Source of the DNA: JANPCX01 sp046094425
GTDB lineage: Bacteria > Pseudomonadota > Gammaproteobacteria > Burkholderiales > Burkholderiaceae_C
DNA length: 7,290 nucleotides
Direction of reading: 5' to 3'
Assembly: GCA_046094425.1 (NCBI GenBank)
Contig: JBJTHI010000285.1
Span: forward strand, 1 to 7,290
The notes below the pieces were generated by a model. It was not told where the DNA came from. It saw only the letters and a list, made by a program, of their open reading frames with translations, and made no database searches. The position numbers and the translations under genes were made by a program. Below are positions 1 through 4,276 of this stretch, in pieces; position 1 is the first letter of the stretch; the number at the start of each line of letters is the position of its first letter.

Positions 1-280
1 GCGTTTATCTGCCGCGCCACCCAGCCCTGAATCTGCGCAGGTGCACATCGCGGCAGGTAAACCGTGTTGAACTGAACCATGGCGCAGGTGGTGGCGGGTC
101 GGCGGGTGGCTAAAGGGGATTGGATCGAATCGCATCCCAGGTAGGCGTTGATTATGGCCGCACGTTGTGCCTTTGAACCTCGGAACAGCCCTGATGTGCG
201 GGCCTCGTTGTCGCTGTTTTCGGTGATGACACGACCCCCAGCCACTCGGGCGCTGACTTTGCATGGCAACGCGCCACTTG
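1..280 (-). pseudogene. Fragment of an unrecognised gene, running off the left edge and possibly cut by the IS91 element
   Basis: A minus-strand frame without stops runs from within the transposase gene to the left edge of the window. From about position 293 leftward its translation looks protein-like, with stretches such as GGRVITENSDNEARTSGLF, then AAIINAYLGCDSIQSP, then MVQFNTVYLPR. About 60% or more of codons end in G or C, as in the neighbouring genes. I do not recognise the family. There is no clear start with a ribosome binding site: the ATG at 80 lacks a Shine-Dalgarno, and the open frame continues upstream of it into the mobile element. The simplest reading is the 3' part of a host gene whose 5' part was displaced by the IS91-type insertion. 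The right boundary given here is the CTTG tetranucleotide at 277-280, a known kind of IS91-family target, and is only a guess. An intact gene starting at the ATG at 80, or a non-coding open frame by chance in GC-rich DNA, are the alternatives. Confidence 0.35.
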
Positions 281-292
281 GGCGCAGGCCAT
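263..292. repeat. Composite hairpin downstream of the transposase, candidate oriIS structure
   Basis: ATGGC at 263-267 pairs with GCCAT at 288-292. Inside it GCGCC at 271-275 pairs with GGCGC at 281-285 around a five-base loop ACTTG. The two stems are separated by a small internal loop of 3 and 2 bases. The loop carries CTTG, which reads CAAG on the transposase strand, one of the tetranucleotides IS91-family elements insert next to. It lies about 100 bp beyond the transposase stop codon, a plausible distance for an oriIS end. The hairpin itself is seen in the sequence; its role is inferred. Confidence 0.3.
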
Positions 293-387
293 CTCCCCAC
301 CGTGCCCGTGCTGGTGCTGCGGCGGTAAGTTGTCGTTGATGAGGACGGTGACGATGATGGTGTGGTGCATCTGGGTGTGCTTGTTTC

Positions 388-1731
388 TCACCCCACCTCA
401 GCCCACGGCGGCCCGGTGGCTTGCGGGAGGTTTGGAATGTTGCACCCCGGCTGCGGCAAGCGCTTGACCCCAGGCTTCGTTTGCACCACGTGCAGCGGCC
501 CATGGCACTTGGGGCAGGTGTGGGTTTGGATGTTCGCTACGCGGGCCATGAAGGCCTGGGCAGACTCTTGGGCTTGTGGATTGGGTGCGGGCTGTTGCAG
601 GGCGCTTCTTGCCTTTGCAAGCTGGGTCTTCTTGCAACCGTTGGCCAGCACGCCATAGTGACGAATGCGCTGGATGCCACCAGGCAGGATGTGCAGCATG
701 AAGCGGCGTATGAATTCGTCAATGGGCAAGCGCATCTGGCGTTTACCGCCTGCATCATCCGCGCGCACGGTAAAGACGACCTGATCGTCTGCCGTGATGG
801 CACGGATGCGTTCGTTGCCAATGGCGGTGCGGTGGGTGTAGCGGCTCAGGTAGGCCAACACCTGGGCCGGCCCGCCCAGCGGCGTCTTGGCATACACCAC
901 CCAGGGGTGTTGGTGCAGGGCCTTGCGCCCTGCGGGTGTGAGGTTGTTGTCTACCGGTGCTTGTTCGGTGCCTGCCAGTGCCCTCAGCGCGGCCATGAAT
1001 TTGCCTGCGAAGACTTTGGACAGCGCGTGCACGGGGAAGAGGAAGTCGGGTTGGCGCACGGGGGCATGCCACTGGCCTTCGGATCCGAGCACACCGCAGG
1101 CCATCACGGCATGCAGGTGCAGGTGTTGGCGCAGGTCTTGGCTCCAGGTGTGCAGCACCAGGCTGAAGGCGGCTTGGCCGTCGGGCTCTCCCATCCAGCG
1201 TGCATTGGCTGCAAAGTCCTGGAGCGTTTGGGCCACGCTGGCAAACAGGGTTTGAATCACCCATTGGGGATTGGCGCGGTACAGGCTGTTGAGTTCATGC
1301 GGCAGGGTGAAGACGAGGTGGGCATAAGGCACCTGCAGCACCTCAGCCAAGCGGCCTTGCAGCCAGGCGTCTTTGGCGCGGGCACCGCACTGGGGGCAGT
1401 GCCGGTTGCGGCAGGAGTGGTAGTGCCAGTGCTGGTGACCGCAGGCAGCGCAGCCCAGTTGCTGGCCACCAAGCAGCGGTGTGCGGCAGGCGCAGATACC
1501 CCGCCAGGCACGCTCTTGAGGCGTGCTCAGCGCATGCGTGCGCAGGTAGGCTGCGCCGCCACGGCGCAGCACCTCGGCCAAAGTAGCCACCACAGCGGGC
1601 TCAGTGGTGGGGCTGAGCGTGTGTCTTGGCGCGTGGCTGAGGGCGTGACTGTGCGCGTGACTGTGGCGAACCAGAGCGCGGGTCAGGCAATGCCGCCAGC
1701 AAGTCCAGCGGGTCAATGCCCTGGGGCGCAC
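388..1731 (-). CDS. IS91-family transposase (HUH/Y2 type)
   Basis: This is the rolling-circle-type transposase of the element. It nicks and rejoins single-stranded DNA with two catalytic tyrosines. Numbering from the GTG at 1731 gives 447 residues. An N-terminal zinc-binding domain has C94-x2-C97, C107 and C112-x2-C115 (motif YHSCRNRHCPQC). Motif I is YAHLVFTLPHEL at about 136-147, the HUH metal site is in HLHLHAV (203-209), and the Y2 motif is YLSRY with Y294 and Y298. A cysteine pair (CPKC, 406-409) and C430 near the C terminus may form a small zinc ribbon. The first 43 codons overlap the recombinase gene and are low-complexity (HSHA repeats). No Shine-Dalgarno precedes the GTG. An alternative GTG at 1593, seven bases after the recombinase stop, would give about 401 residues, closer to the usual family length, with translation by reinitiation. 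The product is confident; the start is not. Confidence 0.9.
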   Translation of the reverse strand: MRPRALTRWTCWRHCLTRALVRHSHAHSHALSHAPRHTLSPTTEPAVVATLAEVLRRGGAAYLRTHALSTPQERAWRGICACRTPLLGGQQLGCAACGHQHWHYHSCRNRHCPQCGARAKDAWLQGRLAEVLQVPYAHLVFTLPHELNSLYRANPQWVIQTLFASVAQTLQDFAANARWMGEPDGQAAFSLVLHTWSQDLRQHLHLHAVMACGVLGSEGQWHAPVRQPDFLFPVHALSKVFAGKFMAALRALAGTEQAPVDNNLTPAGRKALHQHPWVVYAKTPLGGPAQVLAYLSRYTHRTAIGNERIRAITADDQVVFTVRADDAGGKRQMRLPIDEFIRRFMLHILPGGIQRIRHYGVLANGCKKTQLAKARSALQQPAPNPQAQESAQAFMARVANIQTHTCPKCHGPLHVVQTKPGVKRLPQPGCNIPNLPQATGPPWAEVG

Positions 1732-2554
1732 GGAACTGTGGGCTGATCAGGTGCAGATAGCGCCGGGTGGTCTCCAAGTGGCCGTGGCCGAGCAAACTGC
1801 CGATGGTGTGCAAGTCCACCCCGCACTCCAGCAAATGGGTGGCACAGCAGTGGCGCAGGGTGTGGGTGGAGCCAAGCTTGTGGATCTGGGCGGCGGCTTT
1901 GGCGGCTTGGTAGTGGCGTTGCACGCCGCACTCGCTTAAGGGAGCATGGGTGCGGGTGTTGAAGAACAACCAGTCCGGCTCATGGCGGTGGCATTGGAAT
2001 CGCTTGCAATGTTCGCGCAGCAAGATCAGAAGCAGGGGGCTGAGCAAGGTGTAGCGGTCGGCGCTGCCTTTGCCTTGGACCACGCGCAGGCACATGCGGT
2101 CGGGGTGGCTGTCGATGTCGCGCACGCGCAGATGGCAGCCTTCACGGATGCGCAAGCCACTGGCATACAGCACTTGCAGCAGCATGCGCACCATGGGGTG
2201 GTGGCAAGCGGCAAAGAGGGCCGCGATTTGCGAGCGGGCCAGCAGTTCGGGCTGCTTCTGGGGCGTGCGGGCCACGGGCGGCAGCATGCGCGCGCCTTCA
2301 TCGGGGCGCTCCAGCACATGGGTGAACAAGAAGCGGCTGGCTGCGGCTACATGGTTGACGGTGGAATAAGAGCGCTTCAAATCCTTGATCAAGTGCAGCA
2401 TGTAGCCCTCGATCTGTGCCGCATCGAGCAAAGCCGGGCTGCGGCCAAAGTAGCGCGCCATGCGGGCCAGCGTATCCACATAAGCCTCTTGGGTGCGCAG
2501 CGCCAAGCCGCGCACGATCATGGCGTCGAGCATCTTTTGTCGCAAGGGGGTCAT
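1601..2554 (-). CDS. Tyrosine recombinase/integrase of the IS91-type element
   Basis: This 317-residue site-specific recombinase acts by a covalent 3'-phosphotyrosyl intermediate. The N-terminal SAM-like core-binding domain covers roughly residues 1-95 (starting MTPLRQKML, with QEAYVDTLARMARYF). The catalytic domain follows, with all expected residues: R135 (in GLRIREGCHLRV), K162 (VQGKGS), H231 and R234 (HTLRH), H257 (LLGHGH) and the nucleophile Y266 (RRYLHL). The start at 2554 is chosen because AAGGAG lies six bases upstream. An in-frame ATG at 2581 would place that ribosome binding site inside the gene. After the family's usual PLDLL-type ending near residue 285 comes a basic, Pro/Gln/Arg-rich tail with four-residue repeats (PQSR, AQSR, PQPR), encoded by tandem repeats shared with the overlapping transposase gene. 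Such recombinases accompany IS91-like transposases in several elements. Their exact contribution to movement is not settled to my knowledge. Confidence 0.92.
   Translation of the reverse strand: MTPLRQKMLDAMIVRGLALRTQEAYVDTLARMARYFGRSPALLDAAQIEGYMLHLIKDLKRSYSTVNHVAAASRFLFTHVLERPDEGARMLPPVARTPQKQPELLARSQIAALFAACHHPMVRMLLQVLYASGLRIREGCHLRVRDIDSHPDRMCLRVVQGKGSADRYTLLSPLLLILLREHCKRFQCHRHEPDWLFFNTRTHAPLSECGVQRHYQAAKAAAQIHKLGSTHTLRHCCATHLLECGVDLHTIGSLLGHGHLETTRRYLHLISPQFRAPQGIDPLDLLAALPDPRSGSPQSRAQSRPQPRAKTHAQPHH
1606..1665 (-). repeat. Degenerate 12-bp tandem repeat in the recombinase/transposase overlap
   Basis: Read on the minus strand, successive 12-base units are CACAGTCACGCG (1665-1654), CACAGTCACGCC (1653-1642), CTCAGCCACGCG (1641-1630) and CCAAGACACACG (1629-1618), with a decayed fifth unit at 1617-1606. 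Because 12 is a multiple of three, both overlapping frames encode four-residue repeats. The transposase frame gives HSHA, HSHA, LSHA, PRHT. The recombinase frame gives AQSR- and PQPR-like units. The first two units differ at one base. Confidence 0.75.
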
Positions 2555-2560
2555 GAATAT

Positions 2561-2566
2561 CTCCTT
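2561..2566 (-). promoter_or_regulatory. Strong Shine-Dalgarno site that sets the recombinase start
   Basis: On the minus strand AAGGAG is followed by six bases and ATG at 2554. It is the best ribosome binding site in the window and decides between the ATGs at 2581 and 2554. The transposase downstream has no comparable site, which fits its translation depending on ribosomes that have read the recombinase gene. Confidence 0.75.
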
Positions 2567-2641
2567 CAAACCGGGGAACATTCCCCAGATCGAAGGGTTG
2601 ACCTGCTTGCCTTCCCAGACAAGTACCCACCCAAAGGAAAA

Positions 2642-2675
2642 CGCGGTGGCTCCCCTTGCCGGGAGGCCACCGCGT
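2642..2675. repeat. Long perfect-stem hairpin upstream of the recombinase, candidate terIS structure
   Basis: ACGCGGTGGC starting at 2641 and GCCACCGCGT at 2666-2675 are perfect inverted repeats of 10 bp. Inside them CCC at 2653-2655 pairs with GGG at 2661-2663 around TTGCC. It lies about 90-120 bp upstream of the recombinase start and has no T tract on either side, so a terminator is unlikely. A subterminal hairpin at the 5' (terIS) end of an IS91-type element, or a recombinase binding site, are the better explanations; both are inferred. Confidence 0.45.
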
Positions 2676-2677
2676 CA

Positions 2678-2695
2678 GCGGTTTAGTTCAACCGC
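2678..2695. repeat. 18-bp palindrome with 6-bp arms and 6-bp spacer, resembling a tyrosine-recombinase core site
   Basis: GCGGTT (2678-2683) and AACCGC (2690-2695) are perfect inverted 6-bp arms around the spacer TAGTTC. Inverted arms flanking a 6-8 bp spacer are the general layout of tyrosine-recombinase crossover sites, and the element encodes such an enzyme about 125 bp away. The layout is seen directly; use as a core site is inference. It starts three bases after the longer hairpin. Confidence 0.3.
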
Positions 2696-2700
2696 GTTTT

Positions 2701-2873
2701 GGCCGTGAAACTGCACTATTTCATGGGAGCCTGACGCTGGAACTGGAGAAGAAGACTGGGTGGGCATGAAAGTGAAATGAGTTTGAGCAAAGCGCGCGAT
2801 TTTGCACGGCGAAACTGCGTCCATTGTCTCAGCCCGCCTAAGATGCGGGCTTTCGAGTACAGAAACCTCCCCC
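2701..2873. other. Non-coding gap between the IS91-type element and yaeQ
   Basis: Apart from the hairpin at 2831-2851 nothing clear is visible. A TTGCAC at 2802-2807 could serve as a -35 for the downstream operon, but no good -10 follows at the usual spacing. A minus-strand open frame here (2675-2899) crosses the yaeQ start and does not look coding. If the element inserted beside or inside a gene, this stretch should hold the other flank, but its translation does not obviously continue the left-edge fragment. Confidence 0.4.
2831..2851 (+). repeat. Seven-bp perfect hairpin in the yaeQ leader
   Basis: AGCCCGC at 2831-2837 pairs with GCGGGCT at 2845-2851 around a seven-base loop, ending 22 bases before the yaeQ start codon. 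Only a short TTT follows, so it is a weak candidate for a terminator of upstream transcription. It could instead be an operator half-site pair or a leader structure. The role is unknown. Confidence 0.3.
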
Positions 2874-3434
2874 ATGGCACTCAAAGCCACCATTTTCAAA
2901 GCCCAGCTTCAAATCGCCGACATGGATCGCCACGTCTACATGGATCATCCTGTCACCCTGGCGCGCCACCCTTCAGAAACCGACGAGCGCATGATGATTC
3001 GGCTGCTGGCCTTGGCGCTGAACCTGCGCGCCGACGCCAACCAAGGCCAACTGGAAATGGCCAAAGGCATGTGGGAACCCGATGAACCCGACCTGTGGGA
3101 GAAAGATTTAACCGGCCAAATCAAACACTGGATCGACGTGGGTCAGCCCGACGACAAGCGGCTGCTCAAAGCCTGCCCGCGCGCCGACAAGGTCAGTGTC
3201 TACAGCTTCAGCCACAGCACACCAGTGTGGTGGAAGGGCTTGGAGACCAAAATCACCCGCGCTGAGAACCTGAATGTGTGGCAAATTCCAGCCGATCAAT
3301 CGCAGGCCCTGGCCGGCTTGGCGCAGCGTGGCATGCAGTTGCAAGTGACGGTGCAAGATGGGCAAGTGTGGTTGGGTGATGGTCAAACCTCGGTAGAAAT
3401 TCAAACTGTCGCATTACGTCGCAGCGTGTCTTGA
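2874..3434 (+). CDS. yaeQ: YaeQ family protein
   Basis: The 186-residue product matches the YaeQ family (Escherichia coli YaeQ is about 181 residues) along its length. It begins MALKATIFKAQLQIADMDR, the family's typical opening, which fixes the start at 2874 rather than at a longer in-frame ATG at 2802. Typical later features are HPSETDERMMIRLLALALN (32-50), EPDLWEKDLTGQIKHWIDVG (71-90), PDDKRLLKA (92-100) and KVSVYSF (106-112). The family is known to have a fold related to PD-(D/E)XK nucleases. The acidic residues and lysines around 73-97 are where an active site would lie, but no enzymatic activity is established to my knowledge. Escherichia coli yaeQ was described as compensating for loss of RfaH. 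The product is cytoplasmic with no signal peptide. It is the first gene of a tight three-gene operon. No good Shine-Dalgarno is seen. Confidence 0.93.
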   Translation: MALKATIFKAQLQIADMDRHVYMDHPVTLARHPSETDERMMIRLLALALNLRADANQGQLEMAKGMWEPDEPDLWEKDLTGQIKHWIDVGQPDDKRLLKACPRADKVSVYSFSHSTPVWWKGLETKITRAENLNVWQIPADQSQALAGLAQRGMQLQVTVQDGQVWLGDGQTSVEIQTVALRRSVS

Positions 3435-3459
3435 AACTTCGATGCAAAAGCAGTCCACC

Positions 3460-3735
3460 ATGAGTACAGACGTCATTCACAACACCACCCAATCTCGGTT
3501 TGAACTGGAACGCGAGGGCCATGTCTGCGTGGCCGACTACCACCTGGACGCGGGTGTCATGCACCTCACCCACACCTGGGTTGATCCCTCGCTGCAAGGT
3601 CAAGGCATCGCCGCCGCCTTGGTTCAAGCCGCCCTCGCCCACGCGCGCCAGCAGGAGTCGCGCGTCAACCCAGCATGCTCCTATGTCAAAACCTATATGC
3701 AACGCCATCCCGATACCCAGGACTTGTTGGCGTGA
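3460..3735 (+). CDS. Small GNAT-like N-acetyltransferase (YjdJ type)
   Basis: This short protein of about 91 residues has the compact GNAT fold of the YjdJ/CG14615-type acetyltransferase group, which keeps the acetyl-CoA binding half of the domain. The diagnostic stretch is VDPSLQGQGIAAALVQAAL, with the Q-x-x-G-x-G/A acetyl-CoA loop. The C terminus CSYVKTYMQRHPDTQDLL is typical of this group, where the cysteine is conserved. The substrate is unknown. The start at 3460 (MSTDVIHN) is preferred by analogy with the family. An ATG at 3442, seven bases after the yaeQ stop, adds six residues, and neither has a convincing Shine-Dalgarno. The stop overlaps the next gene's GTG start by four bases. Confidence 0.85.
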   Translation: MSTDVIHNTTQSRFELEREGHVCVADYHLDAGVMHLTHTWVDPSLQGQGIAAALVQAALAHARQQESRVNPACSYVKTYMQRHPDTQDLLA

Positions 3736-4238
3736 GCAACGATTTGACTCACCGCGGAATGGTGGCTGTGCTGGACATGGAAGCCTCGGGCTTTGGCAAG
3801 AACAGCTACCCGATTGAAGTGGGTTATGTGCTGGCCGACGGCAGCAGCTTTTGCACCTTGATAAAGCCTGAGCCGGACTGGACGCACTGGGACGAACAAG
3901 CCGAGCAAACCCATCACATCAGCCGCATCATTGCGCAGCAACACGGACAAGACGCCCGCACCGTGGCGCAAAAACTCAATACCGCTTTGGCCGGTTTGAC
4001 GCTGTACAGCGACGGCTGGGCCAACGACTACAGTTGGCTGGGCAAGTTGTTTGACACGGCGGATCTTTCACCGCACTTCAAACTCGACAACCTGCGTAGC
4101 TTGTTGACCGACGAAGAGGCGCAGCGCTGGCATGCGGTCAAGCAGGAAGTAGCCCAGGAAGCGGGCCTAGATCGACACCGCGCCAGTGCCGATGCAAAAC
4201 TGCTGCAATTGACGCTGATGCGGCTTAAACGTGGCTGA
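3732..4238 (+). CDS. DEDDh-type 3'-5' exonuclease-like protein
   Basis: The 168-residue product looks like a single-domain DnaQ/RNase T-like exonuclease, which removes nucleotides from 3' ends using two metal ions. Candidate catalytic residues are D15 and E17 in VLDMEASG (Exo I), D99 in GWANDYSWL (Exo II), and H149 with D154 in HRASADAKLL (Exo III, the h of DEDDh). So all four acidic residues and the histidine are present. The motif SYPIEVGYVLADG after Exo I and PEPDWTHWDEQAE are characteristic of a small uncharacterised proteobacterial subgroup, whether for DNA or RNA is unknown. The GTG at 3732 is chosen because it overlaps the preceding stop (GTGA) and has AGGA nine bases upstream. An ATG at 3759 would begin only two residues before the first strand and remains possible. 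No signal peptide is seen. This is the last gene of the operon, converging on the kinase gene. Confidence 0.83.
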   Translation: MSNDLTHRGMVAVLDMEASGFGKNSYPIEVGYVLADGSSFCTLIKPEPDWTHWDEQAEQTHHISRIIAQQHGQDARTVAQKLNTALAGLTLYSDGWANDYSWLGKLFDTADLSPHFKLDNLRSLLTDEEAQRWHAVKQEVAQEAGLDRHRASADAKLLQLTLMRLKRG

Positions 4239-4276
4239 CGCCAAAGCGCAGCGTGCCAGCGACTTCACCACAAACG

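Larger units (their letters stand above)
263..2700 (-). mobile_element. IS91-type element carrying a tyrosine recombinase and an HUH/Y2 transposase (ends approximate)
   Basis: Two adjacent minus-strand genes, a tyrosine recombinase followed by an IS91-family transposase, form the arrangement known from a subgroup of IS91-like elements. Classical IS91 elements move by a rolling-circle-like mechanism using one tyrosine-rich HUH protein, end in non-identical terIS (5') and oriIS (3') sequences, and prefer GAAC or CAAG targets without target duplication. Candidate terminal structures are two hairpins at 2642-2675 and 2678-2695 on the 5' side, and a composite hairpin at 263-292 containing CTTG (CAAG on the coding strand) on the 3' side. 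There are no obvious terminal inverted repeats of the ordinary IS kind, apart from an imperfect match between 59-78 and 2680-2700. Gene content is secure. The boundaries are not, and could lie anywhere from about 59 to 388 on the left and 2600 to 2700 on the right. Confidence 0.6.

Noticed and set aside
152..391. Minus-strand frame of 79 codons just after the transposase
   Set aside because: Its translation is His/Pro/Ala-rich without features, and another minus-strand frame in the same place looks more protein-like.
421..1746. Long plus-strand open frame of about 441 codons
   Set aside because: It is the exact antisense of the IS91 transposase, whose zinc, HUH and Y2 motifs are clear; the plus-strand translation has no recognisable domain and is a GC-rich shadow.
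1946..2686. Plus-strand open frame of about 246 codons
   Set aside because: It is antisense to the tyrosine recombinase, which carries a full catalytic set and a strong ribosome binding site.
2831..2851. Intrinsic terminator reading for the yaeQ leader hairpin
   Set aside because: The stem is perfect but is followed by only three T residues and there is no clear plus-strand gene just upstream to terminate; listed instead as a hairpin of unknown role.
2675..2899. Minus-strand frame of 74 codons opposite the yaeQ start
   Set aside because: It has no recognisable motif or Shine-Dalgarno, and it overlaps both the element's palindromes and the secure yaeQ start.
4239..4276. Possible terminator between the convergent exonuclease and kinase genes
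   Set aside because: Only an imperfect short stem with a bulge is present and there is no T tract in either direction.
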